A stretch of 64,000 nucleotides of DNA, from positions 124,001 to 188,000 of the forward strand of contig NZ_ONDD01000001.1 of assembly GCF_900316465.1 (NCBI RefSeq), written 5' to 3'. The position numbers and the translations under genes were made by a program. Positions 27,401-35,491 of the stretch are shown one piece after another (the stretch's first letter is position 1; each line of letters begins with the position of its first letter). The notes beneath the pieces are model-generated. The model searched no databases. It was not told where the DNA came from and saw nothing but the letters and a program-made list of their open reading frames with translations. The stretch is from an uncultured Fibrobacter sp. (GTDB taxonomy: Bacteria; Fibrobacterota; Fibrobacteria; Fibrobacterales; Fibrobacteraceae).

Positions 27401-29165
27401 CCAAGTGAGTACCACCGAGGTCCACAGCCAGCTTGTTGTCAATGAACACCCAAATGTCGTCGTCGCCGCGGAAGTTAAACTTCAGGCCCGGCTTATAGGT
27501 AAACTTAGCATGGGATTCAAAACAATAATGCTGGTTTCGATCAGCCTTCCAACGAGGATTACCATTTGCAGCAAGTGTTGCTGCTGAATCGACAATCTCA
27601 GAGTCAGCCTTGTAGAAAGTCCATCCCTTAGGAGGGCTATCCTGACAAGACCAGCCAATAACGCAAGAGCCAGAAGGAAGCTTAAGAGCTTCTTGGATAT
27701 AGGTAGTAGTTTCTTCGCCATCGCCAAATACACCAGAACAGTCATGACCACCATCCCATCCAGCGCCGTTACAGAACAAATCAATAACAGGCATTTCCTC
27801 GTCAGGATCAATGGCACGAAGTGCAGGGCCATAGAAAATTGCACCTTCAGCGGTACGCTTGGTACGGGCTTTGGCCACCGGTTTCTGATTGGGATCTGCA
27901 GCTAAAATAGTAGCATCTGTCGTTGTTTCAACCGGATAGAATCCGCCAGGAACCTTTACACCCGCGCTAACATAAAAATCGGAATCAAATTCCCACTTAC
28001 CATCACTAGCCCTAGTAAAAGGCATGTCATAGCAGCTCTTTTCGTTCACACCTTCGGCATAGTTGAACAGCTGGTTAAAGTACTTTTCATCGATAAAGCA
28101 CTTCTTTCCGGCAGTAGTCAATTTCGGCTTTCTCAAAGCCTGCGGAACAGTTTCATCAAGAGTCGATTCCACAATACCCTTAGTTACACCGATACAAGCT
28201 TCAATAGCAGTAATAGCGGTAGTCTTGTCGACGCCCTGAGCGGCAGTACCATTCATAGCCTGGCAGCCTTCTCCACCCTGAGACCAGCAAGAGAATGCCG
28301 GGTGCAAATCGGCGTCAGTATCGTAAATAATAGCAGCCATGGTGTAAGAGCAGTTACCTTCGATACCATCGACTTCGGCAGCACTATAATAGTAACCATC
28401 GGCATTGGTCTTCTGTTCTTCGTCCGGGACAAAGAACAAGGAGTCAACGCCCATATTGAAAATCATTCCCAAAGAAATCGGCTGAGCAGCGGCTGCGGTT
28501 TCCCAGTTACCGTTCACGCCAATCATATCTTCGCGGGCATCATCATCATCACGGAAGAGCAACACATTATCCGTAATTTCTTCGTTATAGAACACGTAGG
28601 AATACCAGCCGCACATGCCATCAACAGCCTTCATGGGCTTACCAGTGTTGCCGCCATCCAAGCTGAGCATGGGCACAGAAGACATCCATTCTTCCATTTC
28701 AGGCGGAATCATTACAAAGAAATACTTTGCATCAGGAGGATCCGTGCTAATTACAGTCTTTCCTGCAGAGGCAGGGTTATCATAAATGTAGAGATTCGTA
28801 CCAGCACCAAAATCAGCGCAAGTGAACTTATCAGCCTGGTCCCAGCCATTGATATCATAGGCTACGCGGGATATCCCAGGACTATTCCAGTCTCCACCTC
28901 CAACAAACAAAAAGTTATCGGCGTATTGCGAGCCATATTTTGAGGCATCCAATTCAGTCCAGCCACCATCTGCAGCAGGTGTGATGGGCAAAAAGCCACC
29001 ATCCACAACAATATTTGCGGCAGACCAATCTTTAGGCAACCTTACATGAATTGTGCCCTCGCATTTCAGAGCAAATGCATTCTGCACTCCCGCGAGAAGC
29101 AAGCAAACACCCAACGCCCACTTAACTAGGAGGTTCGTTTTATTCATTTTCATTTTAGTTTCCAT
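24498..29165 (-). CDS. Giant fibro-slime domain protein (copy A)
   Basis: 1555 residues from the ATG at 29165, chosen because GGAAGG lies about 8 nt before it and it leads directly into a signal peptide (NLLVKWALGVCLLLAGVQNAFA). The order is: a binding-like module (about 30-130), a cysteine-rich region, the fibro-slime domain (about 545-640; FNFRGDDDIWVFIDNKLAVD and CDRRTTMSNVRIKTNMY), then several Ig-like beta domains to a C-terminal FlgD-like fold (IGWNMRSDKGRMVGTGAYIV). Fibro-slime proteins are a Fibrobacter family of cell-surface proteins linked to adhesion to cellulose. It is a paralogue of the next gene with long identical stretches. The last residues lack the sorting domain seen in copy C. 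Confidence 0.88.
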   Translation of the reverse strand: METKMKMNKTNLLVKWALGVCLLLAGVQNAFALKCEGTIHVRLPKDWSAANIVVDGGFLPITPAADGGWTELDASKYGSQYADNFLFVGGGDWNSPGISRVAYDINGWDQADKFTCADFGAGTNLYIYDNPASAGKTVISTDPPDAKYFFVMIPPEMEEWMSSVPMLSLDGGNTGKPMKAVDGMCGWYSYVFYNEEITDNVLLFRDDDDAREDMIGVNGNWETAAAAQPISLGMIFNMGVDSLFFVPDEEQKTNADGYYYSAAEVDGIEGNCSYTMAAIIYDTDADLHPAFSCWSQGGEGCQAMNGTAAQGVDKTTAITAIEACIGVTKGIVESTLDETVPQALRKPKLTTAGKKCFIDEKYFNQLFNYAEGVNEKSCYDMPFTRASDGKWEFDSDFYVSAGVKVPGGFYPVETTTDATILAADPNQKPVAKARTKRTAEGAIFYGPALRAIDPDEEMPVIDLFCNGAGWDGGHDCSGVFGDGEETTTYIQEALKLPSGSCVIGWSCQDSPPKGWTFYKADSEIVDSAATLAANGNPRWKADRNQHYCFESHAKFTYKPGLKFNFRGDDDIWVFIDNKLAVDLGGTHLAAPGYANLDKFEGKSGKLVAGNQYDLDIFFCDRRTTMSNVRIKTNMYIQQKTAISAKGKKNTSNPSETSYEICYTKSGDGSCAAAMTGDDKEETYCGDQITKAGLNISYTLVNGNLVSSEPVPGFENVSTPGVYKCGVDLTSLTAPKVDKDKMCLGGGRYTLFVNIDGKSKKVATFRMSGEVDVIYANGVAKDTNGVDIPNGKYNLQTTAMAGEYIPIYVSSVAPGEGNTKGVEIFPQDAIGVEYTLTYDKVLTLWYDSVTTEGTVRKRLGSGQKRNIGESGVDTLYATIDMDNMTNSIQSFNVSVTGRQNAVTISFYLPQITFIESIPEEGGNAKSVKGQTANADGTYDEYWVGSVYDLYLAVLKPNEDGSYSPCLTECNGLKIRKGSTTSAKIDFIPEEVEFNNGYATISVRSLTKYRWDTDPSINSPATIVAEYNDFVQAVYTPMYFRDPPVPYPVLADVFDVKGATPTLEHKIPAPYFSMSQEYLDGIGDSIAIYYDRPIHQDSLPTKICIMWDSTSAVNHNPHKDGYSTIPKDTSITCNQLVEVSKSNIDCSKQVEYNGKGGYCSNLITIGGLTLSEAVKTSGVGKVHSYAIFEDKGKNVKQGFAGALTDRIAPVPLRAEVRTIKNGDDLTDYDSLVIIMSEPVKLIASSNKKDALDFYLNSAIELPEANRFVSALGNTSAKVTAQSEPALGAANGEGRIKYMYLRGSVSPHVGDYVRLGGDLSNVFWSDADTTHYTQPGSDTLRAASDAAYYWNSPTSYNETKRLPSMWVPVTGDAEIAVIENKFASTANGPSGDKVPAVTVNAYRTTMTKNEVMAAEGGKPGHFVKADMYALFNGLDEEERKKVDPADVFFFYEVQYYTNLGGFVASKKQKIYCDDSKNSEKYFNGGLCTDAGNDRNFFIGWNMRSDKGRMVGTGAYIVKLNSYVRLGSAGKEAKQETTSVWGIKRSPKPVTDYLKAAGK

Positions 29166-29232
29166 CGATGGTTTTCCTTCCAACATAGAATGGCAAAAAG
29201 GCAATCCCTTTCGAAATGCCATAGACCGCCCT

Positions 29233-29240
29233 CAAATTTA
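29233..29240 (-). promoter_or_regulatory. -10 (TAnnTTTG) of fibro-slime gene A
   Basis: TAAATTTG on the minus strand. The predicted start lies near 29226, giving a leader of about 60 nt to the ATG at 29165 with its GGAAGG Shine-Dalgarno. The rest of the 297-nt gap is A/T-rich and otherwise empty apart from the gene B terminator. Confidence 0.5.
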
Positions 29241-29407
29241 CTCTTTTTTGCGGAAAAAGCCAATTTATTTTTGCTGATTTTTTGTGAAATTTTAGTTCCT
29301 TTTGTGTACAAAAACTTATAAAAACGAAACTTCGTGAGTTTTGTCACAAAAAAAACAGTCTGTGTAAAAATATGTTTTCAACACAGGCGTTTTCAAGCCC
29401 TTCCATA

Positions 29408-29440
29408 TAAAAAAGGAATGGATTGAATCCATTCCTTTTT
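29408..29440 (-). terminator. Terminator of fibro-slime gene B
   Basis: 9-bp stem GGAATGGAT/ATCCATTCC with a 3-nt loop and a T5 run. It differs from the gene A stem by one paired change (C-G to T-A). Confidence 0.9.
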
Positions 29441-29462
29441 ACTAGTCAAAAAGTCAAGCGAT

Positions 29463-32400
29463 TTATTTAGCAATAGACTTCATGTATCCCGTATCGGGTT
29501 TCGGAGAACGTCTGACCCCCCAAATAGAAGTGCTTTCTTGCTTAGCACGCTTACCGGCAGAACCGAGTCTCACGTAAGACTTGAGCTTAACGATGTAAGC
29601 ACCCGTACCCACCTGGCGACCATTGTCAGAACGCATGTTCCAACCAATGTAGAAGTTACGGTCGTTACCGGCATCGGTGCAAAGTCCACCGTTAAAGTAC
29701 TGGATACGTTCACCCGTTTCCGGATTGACTTCGATGTTCTTGGCATCGTCGCAGAAAATCTTTGCGGTCTTGCTTGCTACGAAATTACCCAGGTTGGTAA
29801 AGTACTGGACTTCAAAGTAGAAGAACACATCCTGCGGAGCAATAGATGCACGTTCTTCAGGAGTAAGGCCATTGTACAAGGCATACATATCTGCCTTGAC
29901 CAAGTGACCCGGCCTACCACCTTCCTCAGCCCAAATTTCAGCCTTGGTCTTGGTCGTGCGGTAAACGTTCACAGACACAGCCGGAGTCTTTTCGGTGCTC
30001 GGCACGTTTGCGGTCGAAGCATACTTGATTTCGTCCACAGCAATTTCAGCATCGCCAATCACCGGAACCCACATCGAGGGCAAGCGCTTGGTTTCGTTGT
30101 AAGCGGTCGGAGAATTCCAGTGGTATGCAGCATCGTTGGCAGAGCGCATCGTATCGGCACCGGTAACAGCCGCATTGATATCGGTCGTATCGGACCAGAA
30201 CACGTTCGTCATGTCACCGGCCAAACGCACATAGTCACCCACATGCGGAGAAACACTTCCACGCAAGTACATGAACTTGATGCGGCCTTCACCAGTCTTG
30301 GCGTCGGAACCCAAAGCCGGATCACTCTGGGCAGTCACCACAGAAGATCCACCACCCAGAGCAGACACATAGCGGTTTGCTTCGGCTAGTTCAATAGCAG
30401 AATTCAAGTAGAAGTCAAGAGCCTGCTTCTTGTTCGACGACGTCACCAACTTAACCGGTTCAGACATCACCACCACAAGGCTATCGTAGTCGGTCAAGTC
30501 GTCACCATTCTTAAGGGTACGCACTTCGGCACGCAACGGCACAGGAGCCATGCGGTCAGTAAGCTTGCCGTCAAAGCCCTGCTTCACCTGCTTACCCTTA
30601 TCTTCGAATTCAGCGAAGGAATAAACCTTACCGACACCAGACGTCTTCACCTTTTCAGACAGTTTGAGTCCGCCAACCATAATCACGTTCGTGCAGTAGC
30701 CGCTATCAGACGGTGCAGAGCAGTCGATATTGCTTGCATCAAGCGGAACAAGTTCGTTACAGTTAATCGAAGAATCCTTCGGCATGGTCGAGAACTTTTC
30801 GGCATACGGATTATGGTGTTCTGCCGTAGTAGAATCCCACATCACGCAAATCCTGGTCGGCAAGGAGTCCTTATGGATTCGGCGGTCGTAGTAAATAGCG
30901 ACAGAGTCACCGATACCATCCAGGTATTCCTGCTGCATACTAAAGTACGGCGAAGGAATAGCGTGTTCCACCGTCGAGAGCGAGCCATGAGCATCGAACA
31001 CGTCTGCCAGAACCGGGAACGGTACCGGAGGATCGCGGAAGTACATCGGGCTATACACGGCCTTCACGAAGTCATTGTATTCAGCAACAATCGTTGCCGG
31101 ACGATGAATCGACGGATCCGTATCCCAGCGGTACTTGGTCACCGAGCGAATCGATATCTTTGTATAACCATCGACAAAGTATGCTGCAGTCTGTCCCTCA
31201 TCCCACATAAAGTCAATCTTCGGGGAAGTTTCTGCGCCCATATGAACGCTGACGCCGTTACACTTTTCTGTACAAAGGCTATAAGTACCGTCCAAATCCG
31301 GGACCAAGATAGCCAAATACATTTCGTAAATCGAACCGACCCAGTTTTCTTCGAAAGAGCCATCAGCCTTTGCAGTCTGTCCCTTGACAGGAACGGCATT
31401 TTCGCCTTCTTCCGGAATCTTTTCGATAAACGTGATCTGCGGCAAGTAGAAGTATACGGTCAACGGGTTCGGTCTACCCGAAACGCTGATTTCGAACGGT
31501 GTAATCGGATTCTGCAAGTTCTCCATATCAACCGTTGCATAAAGCGTATCGACACCACTACTACCAATCGTCAGCTTTTCACCAGAATGGAGCTTCTGGA
31601 AGGCTTCGGTACCCGTGGCAGGGTCAACAACCTTCTTGTATATGGTCATCAGATTGTTGTAGTTAAGCGTATAGTCCATACCCGCGGCATCATCCGGGAA
31701 GATTTCAAGTTCTTCCGATTCGGTACCAGGGGCAACGTTCGAAACATAAATCGGAAGCATATCGCCACCCATGGCAATCGTTTCCACGGTGTATTTACCC
31801 TTCTGGACAACATCACCGGTTTCTTCATCCACGGAGATTGCATTACCGTTCTTGTAAAGCACATCCACTTCACCGGTGGTCTTGAAGCTCATGACCTTCT
31901 GAGACTTGCCATCGATTGTCACGAACAAGGAGTAATAACCGCCCGGCAAGCAAAGCTTGGTCTTGTCCAGCTTAGGTTCAGTGAGGTTCGTCAAGTCAAT
32001 ACCGCACTTGTACACACCCTGAACATTGACATCCTTAAATCCGGCAACCACGTTTTCGGTAATCTTCTTACCGTTCACAAGCGTATATGCGGGGATTCTA
32101 CCAGATTCCAGAATCTGAACACCGCAGTATGTGGCACCTTCATCAGTACCCGTCATGGCAGCGGCGCAAGAACCATCGCTTGTTACCGTGAAGCAAAGGT
32201 CATAAATGGTTTCGTTCATGTTCAACGGGTTCTTCTTCGGGGTCGCCTTAATAGCCGTCTTCTGCATAATGTACATGTTCGTCTTGATACGCACATTACT
32301 CATGGTCGTACGACGGTCGCAGAAGAAGATATCAAGGTCATAAGTATTGCCGTCCACCAACTTTCCACTCAATCCAGTGAAATTGTTGAGATCAACATAA

Positions 32401-34265
32401 CCCGGAGCGGCCAGGTGCGTACCGCCCAAGTCCACAGCAAGTTTATTATCAATAAACACCCAAATGTCATCGTCACCGCGGAAGTTGAACTTCAAATCAG
32501 GCTTATAGGTGAACTTGGCATGCGATTCAAAGCAGAAGTGTTGGTTACGGCCACCGGTACCGGCAGCATTTTGCGTAGACGTCCAGCGCGGCACCCCAGC
32601 CGTTCTTGTAGACGGCGTCTGAGTTCCATTCACAAAGAAAGCCCAGTTTTCCGGAGCGTCAGTAGCACAGCTCCAACCAAACACACAAGCACCGGTTCCC
32701 AACTTGAGCTGTGCCGCAATAGCCGTAGTAGTACCATCACCATCGGCAAAGAGCTTCTCACAATTCATACCCGAGTTCCAACCGGGACCCTTGCAAAGAA
32801 CATCAATCTTTGGAATATCTTCCACCGGATCATTTTGACGAAGGGGCGAAGAATAGAATACCGGGCCTTCTGCCGTACGCTTGGTACGGGCTAAAGGAGC
32901 AAGAGTTGTCTGAGACGGATCCGCCGTAAGAATAGACAAATCTGTCGTATTTTCTACCGGATAGAAACCGCCCTGCACCGTAAGTCCCGGGCTAGTATAA
33001 TAATCCGAATCAAATTCCCACTTACCATCTTTAGCACGTTTGAATGGCATGTCAAAGCAGCTCTTTTCATTTACACCCGGCGTATAATTGAACAACTGGT
33101 TAAAGTACGCGTCATCCATAAAGCACTTTTTACCCGTGGTACTCAACTTGGGTTTTCTCTGCGACTGCGGAACCGCCGGATCAAGGTGGTCTTCGACAAT
33201 ACCCGAAGTCACACCAATACAATCATAGATGGCTTTAAGAGCCATCATTTTATTCACACCCTGAGCAGCAGTAGCAGAACCAACCCCCTGACAGCCATCA
33301 TTTGTCTCACTCGCACCATCCGAATAGCAAGAGAAAGACGGATGCAAGCTAGCATCGGTATCGTAAATCACAGCAGCCATGGTATAGGAGCAAGTACCTT
33401 CGATACCACCCACTTCAGACGCGCTGTAGAAATAACCATCCGGGCTATCCCCCTTCTGTTCTTCATCCGGTACAAAGAACAAGGTATCGATACCCATATT
33501 AAAGATCATATCCAAAGGAATCGGCTGGGCATGTTCTTCCTGTTCCCAGTTTCCGTTCACACCAATCATATCGGTTCGTTCAATGTCGTCATCACGGTAA
33601 AGCACCACGTTATCAGACATCGTATTTTCGCCAATGAATACGTAGGAATACCAACCGCACATATCGGCAACTGCAGTCATGGGATAGCCAGTCACGCCAC
33701 CGTCCATACTGATCATCGGAACAGAAGACATCCAGTCTTCCATTTCGGGAGGAATCATCACAAAGAAATACTTTGCACCAGGTGGGTACTTTCCAGTAAA
33801 CGTTCTACCCGGTCTATCGGGGTCTTCAGTCACGTAAACTTGTTCTTTTTCACCGGGGCAAGGAAGGGTTGCATTATTGGTATACCAGTTTTCTCCTACA
33901 GATGACGGCGAAACACCAAATACTGTGCTAGTTATACCTTCAAAAGTCGCAGTCACTGTACCCTGGTTTCCTATGGAGAAAAAGGAATGACTCGCATCAT
34001 CAATTCTCAGGTTTTCCAAATCATACTCATAGAACCCATTTGCATTCAAGGTCATTTTCCTAGACGCGGCATTGTGACCACCAATATAAGCGGCAGTCCA
34101 ATCAGCCGGAGCTTTAAAGTAGACCGTACCCTTACAAGTTATCGGATTCGTTTGCTGTTGTTGTTGAGCCCAAACTCCTTGCACCCCCGCAAAGAGCAGG
34201 CAACAGCCCAGGGCATATTTCCATAACGACATTTTCCACAAAGAAAATTGTGTATCTCTCTTCAT
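29463..34265 (-). CDS. Giant fibro-slime domain protein (copy B)
   Basis: 1600 residues, paralogue of copy A in tandem on the same strand. A signal peptide (KYALGCCLLFAGVQGVWA) is followed by a glutamine run. The same module order is seen: an N-terminal module with CKGTVYFKAPADWTAAYIG, a conserved block MIPPEMEDWMSSVPMIS, the fibro-slime domain (about 578-660), Ig-like domains and a C-terminal FlgD-like fold ending GVRRSPKPDTGYMKSIAK. It probably acts outside the cell in attachment to plant fibre, from family knowledge. The ATG at 34265 has AAGGA 6 nt before it. It has its own terminator and a 5' leader with a hairpin, so it is transcribed separately from copy A. Confidence 0.88.
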   Translation of the reverse strand: MKRDTQFSLWKMSLWKYALGCCLLFAGVQGVWAQQQQQTNPITCKGTVYFKAPADWTAAYIGGHNAASRKMTLNANGFYEYDLENLRIDDASHSFFSIGNQGTVTATFEGITSTVFGVSPSSVGENWYTNNATLPCPGEKEQVYVTEDPDRPGRTFTGKYPPGAKYFFVMIPPEMEDWMSSVPMISMDGGVTGYPMTAVADMCGWYSYVFIGENTMSDNVVLYRDDDIERTDMIGVNGNWEQEEHAQPIPLDMIFNMGIDTLFFVPDEEQKGDSPDGYFYSASEVGGIEGTCSYTMAAVIYDTDASLHPSFSCYSDGASETNDGCQGVGSATAAQGVNKMMALKAIYDCIGVTSGIVEDHLDPAVPQSQRKPKLSTTGKKCFMDDAYFNQLFNYTPGVNEKSCFDMPFKRAKDGKWEFDSDYYTSPGLTVQGGFYPVENTTDLSILTADPSQTTLAPLARTKRTAEGPVFYSSPLRQNDPVEDIPKIDVLCKGPGWNSGMNCEKLFADGDGTTTAIAAQLKLGTGACVFGWSCATDAPENWAFFVNGTQTPSTRTAGVPRWTSTQNAAGTGGRNQHFCFESHAKFTYKPDLKFNFRGDDDIWVFIDNKLAVDLGGTHLAAPGYVDLNNFTGLSGKLVDGNTYDLDIFFCDRRTTMSNVRIKTNMYIMQKTAIKATPKKNPLNMNETIYDLCFTVTSDGSCAAAMTGTDEGATYCGVQILESGRIPAYTLVNGKKITENVVAGFKDVNVQGVYKCGIDLTNLTEPKLDKTKLCLPGGYYSLFVTIDGKSQKVMSFKTTGEVDVLYKNGNAISVDEETGDVVQKGKYTVETIAMGGDMLPIYVSNVAPGTESEELEIFPDDAAGMDYTLNYNNLMTIYKKVVDPATGTEAFQKLHSGEKLTIGSSGVDTLYATVDMENLQNPITPFEISVSGRPNPLTVYFYLPQITFIEKIPEEGENAVPVKGQTAKADGSFEENWVGSIYEMYLAILVPDLDGTYSLCTEKCNGVSVHMGAETSPKIDFMWDEGQTAAYFVDGYTKISIRSVTKYRWDTDPSIHRPATIVAEYNDFVKAVYSPMYFRDPPVPFPVLADVFDAHGSLSTVEHAIPSPYFSMQQEYLDGIGDSVAIYYDRRIHKDSLPTRICVMWDSTTAEHHNPYAEKFSTMPKDSSINCNELVPLDASNIDCSAPSDSGYCTNVIMVGGLKLSEKVKTSGVGKVYSFAEFEDKGKQVKQGFDGKLTDRMAPVPLRAEVRTLKNGDDLTDYDSLVVVMSEPVKLVTSSNKKQALDFYLNSAIELAEANRYVSALGGGSSVVTAQSDPALGSDAKTGEGRIKFMYLRGSVSPHVGDYVRLAGDMTNVFWSDTTDINAAVTGADTMRSANDAAYHWNSPTAYNETKRLPSMWVPVIGDAEIAVDEIKYASTANVPSTEKTPAVSVNVYRTTKTKAEIWAEEGGRPGHLVKADMYALYNGLTPEERASIAPQDVFFYFEVQYFTNLGNFVASKTAKIFCDDAKNIEVNPETGERIQYFNGGLCTDAGNDRNFYIGWNMRSDNGRQVGTGAYIVKLKSYVRLGSAGKRAKQESTSIWGVRRSPKPDTGYMKSIAK

Positions 34266-34579
34266 ATGACTTCCTTAAAGCTGGGTACACCAAAAAGACC
34301 GGCCTTTTTGGGACACCACAACCTACGTAAAAATATCCTTTTCTTTACAAAAAAGCACATTTTTTACTTTTTTTTTCATTTCATGCCCTTCCATGTTGCA
34401 AACAAGTGAAAAAACGCCCTAATTTCAGCAAATTCCGCAATTTTCACGCAAAACAATTAACAAATGTTTGCCAAAGCAACCGCAAAAATGGCGCAAAAAC
34501 CCGATAGACAAATCACACAAAAATGCACAAGCCCGGTCAACCTGTTTTTTATTACATTTTAAGCGAAAACGGAGTGCTT
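34266..34579. other. Divergent intergenic region between fibro-slime B and the diguanylate cyclase
   Basis: 314 nt, A/T-rich. It holds an 8-bp perfect inverted repeat CCAAAAAG/CTTTTTGG (34290-34311) in the leader of fibro-slime B, a TATTTT-type -10 candidate for that gene near 34325, and TACATT (34553-34558) as the -10 of the plus-strand cyclase gene. No open frame with coding character is seen. Confidence 0.6.
34553..34558 (+). promoter_or_regulatory. -10 box of the diguanylate cyclase gene
   Basis: TACATT, followed by a leader of about 15 nt with CGGAG five bases before the ATG at 34580. It lies inside the longer open frame that starts at 34523, which argues against that earlier start. Confidence 0.45.
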
Positions 34580-35458
34580 ATGCAGGACATGGACCGAACA
34601 ATTGCCAGCGGCAATACAATCAAGCTACCCGTCGCCCCCATGCGACCCCACCTGATTGTGCTTTACCCGCAACACTTATTCAAGCAAGTACCGCTCGAAA
34701 AAGGGACGGTCGTGCTCGGTCGTGGGCAAGATGCAGACATCCGCCTGGACGACGAACTGGTTAGCCGCAGGCACTGCGCCGTCACCTTCGACGGTGTCGA
34801 CGTAACAGTCAAGGACCTTGGCAGCACCAACGGTACCTTTGTAGACGGTTCACCGATTGCCGAATGCAAACTCGAAGACCACAACCGCCTGCAAATCGGC
34901 AAGATGGTCCTGAAAGTCGACTTCAAGGACGCAAGCGAAGAAGCCTTTGACCGCGAGCTGTACGAAGCCGCGACCATGGATCCGCTCACCAAGATTAGCA
35001 ACCGCCGCACGTTTATAGACCGAAGTCTCGGCGAACTGGCCCTGGCCCGCCGCAACAACTATTACGTTCATGCCATCATGGTCGATGCCGACCACTTTAA
35101 GCGCGTGAACGACACCTGGGGTCACCAGTGCGGAGACATGGTCCTCAAAGAAATCGCCCGCATTCTTAAAGAAGAAAAGCGCGAATCCGACCTGCTCGCC
35201 CGCTACGGCGGCGAAGAATTCGTGCTGCTTTTGGGAGGTATCGGCCCCGAAGACGCCAAAAAGAGCGCCGAACGCCTGCGCTCGGCAGTGGAAAGCCACC
35301 GCTTTTCGTGGAAAGACACGATTATCCCGGTGACCATTTCTTTAGGCCTTGCTAGCCGTCAGGGCGAAAATATCGGCAAAATCGAGGATTTGATAGCCGA
35401 ATGCGACCGCCTGCTTTATGTGGCCAAAGAGGGTGGCCGAAATCAGGTAGCCTTTTAA
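34580..35458 (+). CDS. Diguanylate cyclase with FHA domain
   Basis: 292 residues from the ATG at 34580, picked for its CGGAG Shine-Dalgarno. An FHA domain (about 45-115) shows VLGRGQDADIRLDD, VSRRHCAV and DLGSTNGTFVDG and should bind phosphothreonine peptides. The GGDEF domain (about 135-292) has the active motif GGEEF at 210-214 and an inhibitory RxxD site (RESD) five residues before it, so product inhibition is expected. It makes cyclic di-GMP from GTP in the cytoplasm. FHA suggests control by a Ser/Thr kinase. Single gene, divergent from fibro-slime B. Confidence 0.92.
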   Translation: MQDMDRTIASGNTIKLPVAPMRPHLIVLYPQHLFKQVPLEKGTVVLGRGQDADIRLDDELVSRRHCAVTFDGVDVTVKDLGSTNGTFVDGSPIAECKLEDHNRLQIGKMVLKVDFKDASEEAFDRELYEAATMDPLTKISNRRTFIDRSLGELALARRNNYYVHAIMVDADHFKRVNDTWGHQCGDMVLKEIARILKEEKRESDLLARYGGEEFVLLLGGIGPEDAKKSAERLRSAVESHRFSWKDTIIPVTISLGLASRQGENIGKIEDLIAECDRLLYVAKEGGRNQVAF

Positions 35459-35475
35459 ATTGTAAAGAAAAATTC

Positions 35476-35483
35476 TACATTTG
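35476..35483 (+). promoter_or_regulatory. -10 box of MATE gene 1, near-leaderless
   Basis: TACATTTG with 10 nt from the hexamer to the ATG at 35492. The bases between are TGGCGCCGAA, a block also found before the second MATE gene. Confidence 0.6.
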
Positions 35484-35491
35484 GCGCCGAA

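Noticed and set aside
24912..27587. Long open frame of 891 codons antisense to fibro-slime A
   Set aside because: It mirrors the codon pattern of the real gene, has no start signal and no recognisable domain.
34523..34579. Upstream start for the diguanylate cyclase
   Set aside because: No Shine-Dalgarno there, and the likely -10 lies downstream of it; the ATG at 34580 has CGGAG at proper spacing.
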